Shown here: positions 1-10,965 of the stretch, piece after piece | Numbering within the stretch: the stretch's first letter is position 1 | Layout: every line of letters begins with the position of its first letter | Assembly (NCBI GenBank): GCA_036365455.1 | Contig: JAWQUS010000030.1 | Span: 8,990,001-9,054,000, forward strand | Origin: Macrosoma leucophasiata | Lineage: Eukaryota > Arthropoda > Insecta > Lepidoptera > Hedylidae | Direction: 5' to 3' | DNA: 64,000 nt | Notes under the pieces: model-generated | Told to the model about the DNA's origin: nothing | What the model saw: only the letters and a program-made list of their open reading frames with translations | Database searches by the model: none | Translations under genes and position numbers: made by a program

Positions 1-1011
1 TCACTGTAGCTCTCCTGCAGAGAATCTAGATATCTCCTTATTTGTAAACCGGCGTAAATAAAAAAGTCATTCCTACATGCAATCTATGATGTTGTCATCA
101 CTGTTGTGAGCTTTTTCCAGGAGTGGTTGGAGTGAGGATATTGTAAGCATGATTAAACAAAACTCACAATCGGCACAATAATACGAGTACGTGTAACACG
201 GATTTCGCTTTTCATTTTCTTGAATTGAATATCAGGTGTGTAACATTTGTAAGGTTGCTTTCACAACTCGGTTGGCCATTATCAAGCATTTGAGTGAGAT
301 ATGTGCGTGGTACGCCAAATCTTGGATGATTTATGAGGTAGTTGTTATGGAGGCAAGCGATATTTAATAAGTTATTTCTATCTTCCCAGTAACGAACGAG
401 ATATTTGGCGTGTAGTAAGTGTCAGACAACACATATAATAATAATACATGCTTTCAGCTACGCACGGAAAGGAGCCCGTGATGAAATAAAATGTTAAATG
501 TACTTCAGCGCCTTCTGTTATATCCTGGGGTGCTTGGGAATAAAAACGTATGAGATTTTCATGATAGGTTAGAGAGAATCTTTATTATACGTTATTATTG
601 AACCATAATAGAAACCATTGTACGCTTCAATCATACATCAAATCATACATTTAGTTAGTTTAATCAAATGATAATAGTGATTACATAAGAATTTTTGAAG
701 TTTAATACAAAGCTTTTTTTGTATAATAAATACCAAACACGAACATCATGAAAACATGATGTTAGTTGATGATAAGACAAAAATAAAATAAAAATAACTA
801 TATTGAGATACCTACCTACAAACTATCAATGACACCTGTTCATAAATGTGTAGATTTTTGCTTGAAAAAAAAAACTTTACAATTGGGTAAAGGCAACATA
901 GGTACCTTCTCGACCGGAAAATTTAAATGCATTCAGTACTTATCTACTAAAAGCCTAGCAGAATAACTACCTAGTACTATTACTCAACCGTGAAGGTTTA
1001 TGATATTAATA
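1..1011. other. AT-rich intergenic DNA
   Basis: No open frame of useful length, splice-flanked GC-rich segment or recognisable repeat was found here. Confidence 0.5.
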
Positions 1012-1163
1012 AGCCTGGGTTGCACCAATATATTTGTTAAAGTTAAAGTTATTATAACATTTCACATCCTTATCTTACTTTAAAAAATCTGTTAAAGTTA
1101 GAGAAGGATTTGAAATGTGACAAAAACTTTAACTTTAGCAAATATCTTAGTGCAACCCAGGCT
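1012..1163. repeat. Fold-back MITE, about 152 bp
   Basis: The left end AGCCTGGGTTGCACCAATAT is matched in reverse complement by the right end, which finishes in GTGCAACCCAGGCT. The arms extend inward through AAAGTTAAAGTT-type sequence, so most of the element folds on itself. There is no coding capacity. The family of the mobilising transposase is not clear because the target duplication is ambiguous. Confidence 0.75.
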
Positions 1164-2029
1164 AAATGAAGTATCTACGTAGTACTGTAAGAATTCCCAT
1201 TTCGTGGAATTATCTATTTGGTAAGAGGGTATAAATTACTATTACTTACAAAATCGATTTATATTGGATTTATTATATTGTAATACGATTAAAAAGTTTA
1301 TGAACTTCTATATACATATGTACTATCCATACTATTCTACACATAATTCGATATAAACCACCTACACTTTTATACGAAACATCGATAAACAACACGTTAC
1401 TTGATGTTTATGTAGGTCTTATTTTGCTGTAAGGCATAACAGAATAAGATCAATAAAGTTGTGAGGTACATTCACGAGTGTGTCAGCCCGAGGTAACATG
1501 TCGTTCCGATTCTTGTTATTGTTAACAAGCCGTTTTATGTAGCTGGAGGGAAATTGAGGCATTTCGTATAAACGCCTCGGAACGAACGGAATCAGCCTGC
1601 AAAAAATAGCTTTCCCGATAAAATATGATTGTATGCGATCTTTTTTATTACTTACCCGCCACGTAGCGAAAACTGCTTACATTGCACGAACTGGGCTCGC
1701 GCATAAACATTAAATACGGACATTGTAATGTCTTACGCATTTTATTTATGTCACGTTACCCTTACATTTTTATTGAGTAGGCCAAACATGACTTAAATAG
1801 AATCAAAAGTGTTTTATATAAGATCGAAGTAACTAGGTAAATAAAATACAATGTCCATAAGTAATATATAGCGGGTAAGGTAAACCCCACCCCATACTTT
1901 TATTTTAAAAAATCCCGACTTAAAAAATCATCTAAAATATAAAAATATTTGTTTGTATGTTTTTTTTAAAACATCATGATAAGTATAGTCACTCGACTCG
2001 ACGAACCTTGGATCAAATAGTTGAAGGGC
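1164..2029. other. AT-rich intergenic DNA
   Basis: Nothing gene-like is visible. A slightly more GC-rich patch near 1480-1610 has no open frame or splice context. Confidence 0.45.
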
Positions 2030-2815
2030 CAACAAACATCCCCCCCGAGGGTTTCCGCCTTGTCGTGGCGGGGGGGGGCTCAGTACCCGGTGGCTGTCCC
2101 CACACCGGCGAAGCCAAGAGGAACCCAGAGAGGGGGCGACGTTTGGCGTGGCTCTGCCCGCCACTCGTTGCTGTGGAGAGGAGACGGCTGGGGAGGAGGT
2201 GTACGGGTATTTTGTTGGCCCTGCACCCTATCCCCAGCCGCCTAGCGGTGGTCCCGCCGTCAGAGATGGGAACGTGGTGGGAAGGCGGCTGGGGAAGAGG
2301 TGTATGGGTATGTCGTTGGCCCTGCACCCTATCCCCAGCCGCCTAGCGGTGGTCGCGCCGCTCGATAGGGACGTGGTGGGGCCGCGGGAGGGCGGTTGAA
2401 GGTCAGTTCATCCCTGTCACTCCCGCTCCCCCGGGGCCGGACTGTGTGCCCCTGGACTCCTCCACCCAGGCGTCTTGGGACGCCTGGCGTTGTGAGTGGT
2501 CGGGGCAGGGACCTTTGGGTGTCGGACTAGGGGATGTCCATCGCCCAAATGGAAATAGGTCCCAAGCTGAGTGGCGTGCACGTGTTCCGCACCCCACTAA
2601 TGTTGGTTGGAGCCAAAGAGCTCAACCTGCGGAGGGCTCGGAGACGAGCAGCCGCCGGCGGGGTTGCGGATGTGTGCGTAAGCGTTCCCGTGACCCCGCC
2701 GCTGATGGCGGAAGAGTCGGAACACCGCGGGGTTTTAGTGAGTACGAGTCTCACACTACCCGCCGTCTTTTCCCCTAGACGCCGGGTGCCCATGAGGGTT
2801 TCCCCGCGTAAAAAA
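2030..2815 (+). repeat. GC-rich interspersed repeat (family G), copy 1
   Basis: A sharply GC-rich block in AT-rich DNA, ending in a run of A near 2810. It is alignable by eye with 8381-8990: shared words include GGGGCAGGGACCT, CCACTAGTGTTGGTTGGAGC-like sequence and GGAGTCGGAACACC-like sequence. Many overlapping frames are open on both strands because stop codons are rare in such GC-rich DNA, so none is called a gene. The A-rich end suggests a retroposon tail, but no reverse transcriptase is visible and the class is unknown. Confidence 0.65.
2178..2372 (+). repeat. Tandem duplication inside family G
   Basis: A unit of about 101 bp containing CGGCTGGGGA and GGCCCTGCACCCTATCCCC is present twice in direct orientation. 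Copy 2 of the family (8528 onward) has one unit followed by an inverted piece. Confidence 0.7.
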
Positions 2816-3557
2816 AAAGCTTACAAACATATTTAATTATTGTACTTTTTAACCGACTTTCAAAAAAAGGAGGAGGTTCTCAATTCGTCCGGATCTTTTT
2901 TTTTTAGATGACATTTTTACTTCAGAGTAGGTATTTAAATTATTTTTTTAATTGAAAATACTTGTGGTTTCTACAAGTCGGCCATGAATAGTTTATTACA
3001 TTTAGTTTTATCTTAGTGATATTTTTGACTTTACATATATTTTTTTATCTTGTTTGACATGTATATCAATTGTTATTCACTTTAAATTTATTTTGTTTGT
3101 TTTTGACGTGTCATAAGAGGTGCCTGTCACCCTAAATGAATAAATGAGTTTCTGATTCTGATTTTGAATAATCTAGACCACTCTTTGTCCACTTTTTAAA
3201 CTTGACAATATGCTTGGGTAATTTTTTTATGTACCTATTTCTAATTATATATTTTTTAAATATTTATACATTTATACCATATCGTGCATATTAAAGTATG
3301 TTGAACCTAATAGAGTCAGTAGATAAGTATTATTTAAACGTTAGATTATATTATAAGTTGCTGGAGTGGTGACTTACAGATGTTATGATAGTGAAACCCG
3401 TAAAAGAAAGGCAAATTCAATATTGGATTTTCATGGGAATCGAGTTCATATGTATCGAATTCTGCTCAAAACTTGGCCATAAAATCAAAACTATAATACC
3501 TACTCTCAATTGAAGTTGACAGACAAGGCGTTCTGCAAGTGCTTATTTGGACTTATT
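2816..3557. other. Intergenic DNA with two repeat tails
   Basis: Positions 2848-2905 contain the word AAAGGAGGAGGTTCTCAATT, which I recognise as frequent in lepidopteran repeats. Positions 3049-3168 end in a (TGATTCT)-like microsatellite and resemble the 3' untranslated end of the LINE at 55295-57241 in layout and in words such as TCAATTGTTATTCACTTTAA. The rest shows nothing. Confidence 0.4.
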
Positions 3558-3851
3558 CAGTGCCGGATAAAGCCGGTGCGGGGCCCGTAGCAAATGTGAC
3601 CATGGGGCCCTAGAGTTACATTGCCTACTGAAATTTAGGATGTAAATAAAACAACATTTACGAAAAGGAATCGAAAACAAATTTATTGGATTCCTCCTGT
3701 AAGTATTGTGGTATTGCCAACTTGCAACATAATAATATAGGTACCTATATAATTAGTGATCAACGCTCCCTTTGAGAAGAGCTAAGGTGTATTACATATT
3801 TGTGGTTTTTTTTGGGCACAGGCACGGGGCTATATGGCTAATCCGGCACTG
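3558..3851. mobile_element. hAT-type MITE with perfect 8-bp target duplication
   Basis: The element begins CAGTGCCGGATAAAGCC and ends GGCTAATCCGGCACTG, giving imperfect terminal inverted repeats. GACTTATT directly flanks both ends (3550-3557 and 3852-3859). CAGTG-type ends plus an 8-bp duplication are the signature of hAT transposons. It is 294 bp with no coding capacity, so it was moved by a transposase encoded elsewhere. Confidence 0.85.
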
Positions 3852-3859
3852 GACTTATT

Positions 3860-4621
3860 ACGACTGATTAAATTTTTTCGCACGTATATTATATACTTAT
3901 TTATATAGAAGACCAGCCATTATACCTACATCAATAATGAAATAGGTACATTTGATGAATGAAACCGCCCATGGTATTTTGTGCCCATATTTATTTTCTA
4001 ATGAATATCTTATCTGACTTAATTGAGGATGTGAAAATTTAATATCTAATCCTACACACATCAGTGGTTAGCCACAGTTTGGCCTCAAGCTGAATCAAGT
4101 AGGTAAGTGACGGCGTAGTTACATTATGTAATGTTTTATTTATACTTACTGAAATAATATCGAGTGAGATATTAAAATACAAATTTATTTTGAACCGTAT
4201 GAGGTGGAATTAAACATTTTTAAACGGTTTATTAAGGAAATATAAGCGGAAATAGCTTTTCCTTGCTGCTTCTCTCACGGCGGAAAGCCCAATACCTACA
4301 AATTACACCCCCTTTAATGATGTACGTATTGTTTGTAAGGCTCAAAGAGTTTTAACTTTATACCTTGAAAATTGTGGAATACTCCATACTAATTTCCACC
4401 CCCTATTTTACGGGGGTGGGGAAATATATGCAGATGAAAAGTAGCCTTTGTCCACTTCACCTCTTCAAGTATCTATAATTAAAAAACACACCAATCCGTT
4501 GCTCCGTTTTGACATGAAATACGAACAAACAAACACACAAACACACTTTCACATTATAATATTAGTATCGATTTATGGAACAGCGATGAATTAATGAATC
4601 TTATATTGATAGCTCAGTGTG
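3860..4621. other. Intergenic DNA with a lepidopteran repeat tail
   Basis: No gene is visible. Positions 4300-4575 resemble a common lepidopteran repeat whose end contains ACAAACAAACACAC and TATAATATTAGTAT. A similar end recurs at 46850-46915. Confidence 0.4.
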
Positions 4622-4765
4622 ATAATGAATCACAGTCACTGTTGAGCTATGTTTAAAGATCTCACCGAACACTGTAGCTTTTTACTTATTCGCTACTAAA
4701 TATTGCCACTCTGAGGTCCCGGGTTCGATCTTTGAATCGGAGGATAAGTACTATTATGACATAAG
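4622..4765 (+). repeat. Possible tRNA-derived SINE fragment
   Basis: Positions 4712-4731 read GAGGTCCCGGGTTCGATC, a good match to an RNA polymerase III B box. The flanks do not fold as a tRNA. Judged to be the degraded head of a SINE. Confidence 0.4.
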
Positions 4766-4841
4766 AAGCTACATTTGTTGATGGTCATGGTACTGACTCT
4801 TTTTACTCTGCGATCATCCATATATTATGATTGCTATGAGC

Positions 4842-5149
4842 CATAGAGCAACTCGGCCCACCGGCCGCGGCGGACCGGAGGGGAGTAGCCATAGCGTTTA
4901 TTACCGATGCAAAACAGTCTGTCATTTTCTGCGGGAGGAAATGCGTGTGACACGTACTACAAAAATCGTCTATGACTACGAAACTCACACCTTGACTTTA
5001 ACAAAATACGTAAACAATTTCACGCACACATTTAAACATCTAGGCGACAGGCATAGGCCCATTTGGGCTTGTAATTTGACAGAGGGGAATGCCTGCATAT
5101 GGCTACTCTCCGACGGTCCGCCGCGGCCGGTGGCCCGAGTTTCTCTATG
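4842..5149. mobile_element. MITE family M, copy A
   Basis: A 308-bp element with long terminal inverted repeats of about 50 bp (CATAGAGCAACTCGG at left, reverse complement CATAGAGAAACTCGG at right, continuing into CCGGCCGCGGCGGACCG). CTATGAGC and CTATGAAC flank it, a 7-of-8 target duplication. Two further copies (51431-51722, 57409-57698) also have 8-bp duplications differing at one base. The 8-bp site fits the hAT or P superfamilies; the terminal CATAGAG is not a classic hAT end. The 112-codon open frame inside is not conserved in copy length and is not called. Confidence 0.85.
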
Positions 5150-5484
5150 CTATGAACCGACTTGAAGACTGTATATCTAAATAAATAAAAATTGTAAAAA
5201 ATAATCATCAAAATTTTTGTAATCGCATATTATAAAAAAAGTAAAAGCAAGAATTTCCGATGGTGGTTTTATGTTCGCCGGGTAGTAGTCTAAAATTTAA
5301 ATAAGGTATTTGTTTAATAGGTACGGTTATTTTATATTGATTATGAAGTGTTCTTCAGGATAGTTGTACAGTAATAAATTTTGCGTGAAAACAACCACTA
5401 TAATTTCATCGTGCATATTATGTACACAATATAATAATAAGTTTGCCATTAGCTTTTCTTGAAGATAATATTTACTTTACAGTG
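5150..5484. other. AT-rich intergenic DNA
   Basis: Nothing recognisable. Confidence 0.45.
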
Positions 5485-5715
5485 CTCAACAATTAATATT
5501 GCATATCGAGCCTAGAAAGGAGACTTCGGCTTATATCGGGTCTGTAGAGGGTTATTGCATTCGCACCGTACCTATTTGACGTTTGTCGTCCATTTTGATC
5601 GAGTTTTGACCAATACCGGACTGTCAGTGCTTACGTAGGCAGTGTGCAACAGAGAGACGCTCTACGAGATCAATCGTCTCTTTCGCAGGCTCGATGTGCG
5701 ATATTAATTGTTGAG
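5485..5715. repeat. Fold-back MITE, about 231 bp
   Basis: Left end CTCAACAATTAATATTGCAT and right end ATATTAATTGTTGAG are inverted repeats, continuing through CGAGCCT and a GTCTCTTTC/GAAAGGAGAC-like portion, about 40 bp per arm. No coding capacity and no clear target duplication. Confidence 0.75.
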
Positions 5716-7127
5716 TAGGTACTGTACAATGTTTCACTTTTTCACGAAGTTGAACATTTGACAGAACAAAAACTACTTACAGTCGATGTTTTATGATATT
5801 ATGGTGAAACCGTCTAAGGAACCTCAATGTTAGGAGAAGAAGTGTCGAGTTTAAGTTCCTTAATGTATCTTCGAGCCAAGTATCTTCTTTAATTCTTGCC
5901 TGAAAGATAAATATTCTGTAGTAGACCTCCAGGGGATGATTTTGAGGTTGTAAATAACAAATTGCAGGTGTATTCCTAAATTTGTTATGTTCCGGTTGGT
6001 ATAATGTAGAGATGAGAAGGTAGAGCCATATCGTTTTTGGGACTTATGCAAACTTTTAGGCCTTCGGTATGGCAGGCAGGTAGGTCTTGTAAATGTTTAT
6101 TGGCTTCAGTATCAACTTACATACCCGGTAATATTGACACTTTTATAAGATTGAACAACTGATACCTATACGAAATTAATATATCGCAGGGATATAGAAA
6201 CTTTAATAAGCGTCTAGTACCTAAATAAAAATGCAAAATTTGTTTAAATAAATATTTAGTTTAGATATCTGATTGTAACGAAAATGAAGTTGATGATTGT
6301 TTATAGTTTATATATTCTAAGCCTTGAATTAGAATTATACCTACGTTTCGCCAAAGGACACTATGAGTTTATCATTCCCGACACGTGCAACACAAATTAC
6401 AAGTAAAGCGATCTGTTGCCCCCTTAAATAGCCGCCTTTCGATCGCCAGCCCTTTCCTATCACAACAAATAATACAAGTGTCGAGATGGGTGAGTTTTGT
6501 CAGCGAGTGATAAAGTTTAGTTTCGCACGGTCAATGCGACAGGGCAAAACATTTAAGACGGTGTTCGGTCTCGGGGGTCTAGGAAGCCCAATAAATTCAG
6601 GCGGCGGGTGGAGACCTGGCAACTCTTCAAGATTACTGTCAACAAATGAGACAGGACGACGTGCTCTGAAAGAGGGATGTTCAATAAGTGGTTCGTGGTC
6701 ACCTCACGTTCATGCGACTCGGGGATGACATGTTTGCTTGGTGTCGTGGCACTCATTATAAAACTACTACATCTAAATAAAAACTCATATAAGTACATTT
6801 GTTTTAAGGATTTTAGCAATATTTCATGTGTCTTCACGCCGGGTTCCTTACAGAGTAGGCCGAGAGCGAGATACTCTGTTATTACAAACCTCCAGTGCTT
6901 CTTCTACATTAAGTTTTATTCTAGGTATATAAATACAAATGAATCTCCTAAATGTATGTACTCGCATAACTTCCAAAGGACTGTACTAAATTGGATAAAT
7001 TTTTATTTTATGTGTTCGTTATTATCAGGAAAAGGTTGTGTATGAAATAATAAAATAAATAACACATGGCGGTACGAAGTTCGCTGGGACAGCTAGTGTT
7101 GGTTAATAAACGAATATGTCTCAGTAT
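5716..7127. other. Mostly unannotated DNA; possible Helitron end near 7075-7100
   Basis: No long coding frame is convincing. Positions 7072-7098 contain GCGGTACGAAGTTCGCTGGG followed by CAGCTAGT, resembling the CTAGT-terminated ends seen at 10966-11041 and, inverted, at 34040. A possible first exon is listed separately. Confidence 0.35.
6423..6495 (+). promoter_or_regulatory. Candidate promoter and tiny first exon
   Basis: A TATA-like TTAAATAG at 6424-6430 is followed about 30 bases later by ATCACAAC, a plausible transcription start. A purine-rich leader and ATG (6486-6488) follow, and at once a consensus splice donor GTGAGT (6490-6495). Insect genes for secreted proteins often have a first coding exon of only a few codons, which this would fit. 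No second exon was found downstream, so this is inference from spacing only. Confidence 0.25.
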
Positions 7128-7463
7128 AATGTAGATTTAGAGCGCGCATGGCCTCGCGGCTGGTGTAGATCGGAAGCGATCTTCTCGGTCCGGTGTGTGA
7201 TGGGTGATCGCTAGTGGCAAAATTAAAATGCGCGTTTCCGTGCTCCGGAAGGCACGTTAAGCCGTCGGTTCCGGTTGCTATCGATAGATAGCAGTCGTTA
7301 AACCTTGTCGGAGCCCTTATGGGGGGTTTGAAAACATCCGACAACGGGTTGGCCACTAACCCTTGTCTCCACCGACCCGCATTGGAGCAGCGTGGAAGAG
7401 TAAGCTCCAGGCCTCCTTCCAAGTAGGGGAGAGACTCGTGCCCAGCAGTGGGACGTTGATTCG
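7128..7463 (+). mobile_element. RTE-tailed SINE-like retroposon, copy 1
   Basis: This block matches 24080-24432 in reverse complement over most of its length (shared words include GATAGCAGTCGTTAAACC, AAAACATCCGACA, CCGTGCTCCGGAAGGCACG). It ends GTGCCCAGCAGTGGGACGT, which resembles the end of the RTE-like LINE at 36040-36083. That suggests mobilisation by an RTE-type reverse transcriptase. No coding frame is called. Confidence 0.7.
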
Positions 7464-8380
7464 TTAGCAGACGTTGTTCTGCTGCAGAATGAAGTGAAAG
7501 CTATTCAAGGAAGATTGGATGCCTCCGAAATAGTTTGTAATGATTTGAGATCACAGGTATCGGAAATGCGGTCAAATGCTGCGCCTGCAATTTCGCCACG
7601 TGCGGCGAGGCGGAGCCGTGCAAACCGATATCTCTCCTGTCAGCAATTTTGATGCAAGTAATGCAACTACTAACATAACAACGAGGAGCAATGACCGCAG
7701 GGACAACGACCGTTATCTAGCTACGTCACGTGCTCCTGCGCCGGCGGTTCAGCCTGGAGCATGTCGGCTCCTGAAGATGTCGTACGTACAAGCTGCTAGC
7801 ACACCCCAGAAAGCTGTCGTTAATAAGAAGCCAAAGGGAACGCTTGCTGCTGCGCCTGCTGCAGTCATGATCGACGAGGACGGGTTCACCCTGGTAGAGA
7901 ATAGAAAACGTCGCCCTCGTCCAAACCGAAACCTGAAAGGTACCGGATCGCCAGCATCACAGCTGAAGGCTGCCGAAAACTACGCTTTTGTCTATCTTTC
8001 TCGTCTGAACGAAAAAACTACCATCAGCGACGTTCAATCATATATGACGGAAAAGATTGTCAAATGTCAACAAACTGAGGGACAAATACAAGGAGAGATT
8101 GAAGCCTTGATGTCGAGTCGACCCACGGGATTCAAATCTTTCAAGTTACGCGTACCTGCCAAACATCTGCAAATGTTCCTCAGTCCCGACTTCTGGCCCG
8201 AAGGCGTAGTTTTCCGAAGATTCTGGGAGGCAAGACGGACGCCTCAGAAATAGACCAGTGATTCGGTGTTAGTGCTTAAGACATATTTATATTGTATATT
8301 TATTGTTTACTTTGTATATGTTTATAGTATGATATGGGCCCTGGTTGCTTGCAATAAATTATTCTGTTCTGTTCTGTTCT
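7464..8380 (+). mobile_element. Element encoding only an ORF1-type protein, with (TTCTG)n end
   Basis: The block contains a coding region (7466-8253), a short AT-rich 3' region with AATAAA-like sequence, and a terminal TTCTG microsatellite at about 8362-8380. Short tandem 3' ends are typical of some non-LTR retrotransposon clades. No reverse transcriptase or endonuclease follows, so it would be non-autonomous, similar in logic to half-LINEs. Confidence 0.5.
7576..8253 (+). CDS. ORF1-like (gag-like) protein of a non-LTR-type element, frame-disrupted at the N-terminus
   Basis: A 225-codon frame. The authentic start probably lies upstream: 7466-7650 reads in another frame as a leucine/charged, coiled-coil-like stretch (ending near SEMRSNAAPAISP), so a one-base shift joins the two parts. 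The middle is basic and proline-rich (ENRKRRPRPNRN). The C-terminal third contains YAFVYLSRLN and FKSFKLRVP followed by FWPEGVVFRRF, a pattern I associate with nucleic-acid-binding ORF1 proteins of insect retroelements. Such proteins coat element RNA in the cytoplasm. It abuts an RTE-tailed SINE upstream and family G downstream. No enzyme domain is present. The family assignment is by pattern only. Confidence 0.5.
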   Translation: MLRLQFRHVRRGGAVQTDISPVSNFDASNATTNITTRSNDRRDNDRYLATSRAPAPAVQPGACRLLKMSYVQAASTPQKAVVNKKPKGTLAAAPAAVMIDEDGFTLVENRKRRPRPNRNLKGTGSPASQLKAAENYAFVYLSRLNEKTTISDVQSYMTEKIVKCQQTEGQIQGEIEALMSSRPTGFKSFKLRVPAKHLQMFLSPDFWPEGVVFRRFWEARRTPQK

Positions 8381-8990
8381 AAAGTAAGCTCCCACCCGAG
8401 GTTTTTCGCCTTGTCGTGGCGGAGGGGCTTAGTAGTCGGTGGATTGACCCACACCGGCGAAGCTAAGAGGAACCCAGCGAAGGAGCGGCGTTTGGCGTGG
8501 CTCTGCCCGCCACTCGCTGCTGTGGTGAGGAGACGGCTGGGGAAGAAGTGTATGGGTATTTCGTTGGCCCTGCACCCTATCCCATCGCTGGGATAGGGTG
8601 CAGGGCCGCTCGATAGGGACGTGGTGAGGCCGCGGGGGGCGGTTGAGGGTCAGTTCATCACTGACGCGCCCGCTTCCCCGGGGCCGGACTGTATGTATAC
8701 TGTTTTTGGACGCCTGGCGTTGTGAGTGGTCGGGGCAGGGACCTTCCTGCGTCGGACTGGGGGATATCCGTCGTCCGAATGGGGAGGTCCCGGGATGGCT
8801 GGCGTGCAGGTGTTCCGCACGCCACTAGTGTTGGTTGGAGCCGAAAGGCTCCGAGGAGGGCTTGGAAAGGGGCAGCCGCCGGTGGGGTCGCGGATGTGTG
8901 CGATAGCGAGGGCGTGGCTCCGCCACTAATGGAGGACGAGTCGGAGCACCCAAGGGTCCAAAGAGGCCCACAATAAGCTCGTGAGATAAC
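8381..8990 (+). repeat. GC-rich interspersed repeat (family G), copy 2
   Basis: Alignable with 2030-2815 in the same orientation. It starts directly after the TTCTG microsatellite of the ORF1-type element, so the two may have been moved or duplicated together. Open frames here reflect low stop density and are not called. Confidence 0.65.
8566..8607. repeat. Perfect 19-bp hairpin inside family G
   Basis: GGCCCTGCACCCTATCCCA at 8566-8584 is followed by TCGC and its exact reverse complement at 8589-8607. Copy 1 lacks the inverted arm, so the hairpin is specific to this copy. Confidence 0.9.
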
Positions 8991-9014
8991 CAAAATATGA
9001 TAAGCATTTATTTA

Positions 9015-9240
9015 AAAAAACTGCCTCAGTAGCCTAGGTAGCAGGCCGGTACTTCTTACTATCAGAGATAACGGTGTTAAATCCTTATTCCATTTTCTGG
9101 AAGTTTCTTACTACTCCGAATGTTGGTTATGTCAACAGACGCGCCACCTGTTACATTGGCCAAAACATCACCGGCGAATCGTGGGTGTTTGCATGTATGT
9201 TTGAATGCATGCATTTAGTTTTGCCTACCCCTTCAGGGAT
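9015..9240 (+). mobile_element. tRNA-head SINE (family S), copy 1
   Basis: It shares with 48390-48670 the words CTGCCTC[A/G]GTAGCCTAG, ATCAGAGATAA[C/T]GGTGT and GGCGAATCGTGGGT. The other copy shows a recognisable B box; this copy has lost part of the head. It ends near the ATGCATGCATTTA motif. Confidence 0.6.
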
Positions 9241-9904
9241 TACAGACGTAAAGTTACGTTATTTATTTCAAGATACCTAATTAATTTGTTCAAAATAGGT
9301 AAATTATCAATGAGAAACGTAGTTGATTTATGTTTATTTTTAAATATATGCTTACTTGATAAAAACCTTATTTTTTACTGTTTCTGCGTTATTGTATAAA
9401 TTATTAAAACAATTACCTACCCAAGAATTTAATTATAACTCATTTTTTTGTAAATAGCTATTTTTTGCTTAATCTGTATCTGATTGAGGTTCTTTTGAAT
9501 ACCTAATGATCATATTTGTACATTGTAATGATTTAAAATGATCATTTATACAGCTTTCAGATAAGTAAAGGCAAGGTCCTAACTTATTCAACACAATCAA
9601 ATACAGTTTTATTTTTAGTTTTGCGCACATTTTATCACGACATGTGTATAACCGGAGTTCTTTCTAACTGTGCCAACTATGAGAACTGCTGCATTTGTTC
9701 ACCGGAAGGCAAAAATGGAACAATAAAAGGGAACATAAACGCTTTCTAATGTAAAACACGTCTAACATGATACAAGGATAGTAATGGATACGACTGAGGA
9801 ACACGAGCTGGTGACAGGATCAAATTAAATTCTTTGTTGGGTTCAATGTAGGTAGCATTGAGCATTTACAGATCTAATAGGTAAGTACTCTTAGTTAAAT
9901 ATTT
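9241..9904. other. AT-rich intergenic DNA
   Basis: Nothing recognisable. Confidence 0.45.
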
Positions 9905-10090
9905 ATTTTATGTAATGAATGTGGCAAACAAGCATGCAGTTCACGTTGATGCAAAATGATAACTGCAGCCTATAGATCCACACAAAATGCAGATGCGTTG
10001 CCACCAGACCCCATTACCCAGACCAATTACCATCTTACCGGAACTACCTCCTCCCTCGAGCTACTATTCCGAAACTCTACCACCAGTAAA
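9905..10090 (-). mobile_element. SINE family X, degraded copy
   Basis: It begins in the plus direction with TGTGGCAAACAAGCATGCAG and contains ACTGCAGCCTATAGA, shared with about a dozen copies in the window. Judged by the A-rich tail of other copies, sense orientation is minus. The head region (10030-10090) is diverged. Confidence 0.7.
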
Positions 10091-10965
10091 GTAATAGTAG
10101 GTAAAGTATAGGTACCCACTTACTTACGTTATTAAGTACCTACTACTATAGGTAAAGAAATATGAGATGATTATAAATGATTACGTGATACCGAAGGTTA
10201 AGATAGGCTTGTATGGCTTCCTAGCTCTGTCCTCATAATGTTTGCCGTGTAAACTATCCCTTTACCTATTTATTATTATATAGGTAATTTTCATTACATA
10301 TTTTAAGATATAGATCCACTTTTGTCATAAAAAAATTGTCGCAAAAAATTATAAATAATAACAAGTGCGTCACAATATTTGTTAAATTATTTTTTATTTT
10401 GGAATGCGAATTCTATAGATTGTATAGATACTTCTTAACATTATAATATAAAGTCATAATAGAATGAAATGCGTTTGTATAAAATCGCAGTCGCATAATT
10501 TTAAATTGGTTGAATTTAATTTTGACTCACCTACCTAATAGTGTATTCAAACGCGCCGGGCCAGAAACTTCGTAATGCCACCAGAATTGACTTAGGACAA
10601 AAAAACAAAGCAAAGAGCAACATATAAATTACTAGCAAAAAATAAACTTAAAAAAATGATAATTGTTTTTATTGGACCTTAGTTCTATGTTTCTGCATAT
10701 TTTGCGGACTTAAATGATAATTAGATACATATTCCTAATCATAATACCCACTGCAATGTTAGTACCCTAGATGGAAGCGTTCATGGGTGAAGGCGGATGT
10801 TGGTGCTTTAGATTATACGGTAATTGCTCTTTGCTGGTAATACGAATCTTACGACCATACCATAATAGTCATGAACCTTCCGCAACAAATTAATTGTTGA
10901 TGGAATGTGAGTATAATTAATTATACATATCTGACTAATAGATCAAACAATACATTTATAACAAG
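10091..10965. other. AT-rich intergenic DNA
   Basis: No gene or repeat could be supported. Confidence 0.45.

Noticed and set aside
2013..2836. Several overlapping open frames of 60-130 codons on both strands
   Set aside because: They lie in a GC-rich repeat where stop codons are rare; no frame is conserved in copy 2 (8381-8990).
4827..5165. 112-codon frame in the MITE, with similar frames in copies B and C
   Set aside because: The frames cover the terminal inverted repeats, lack domains and end differently in each copy.
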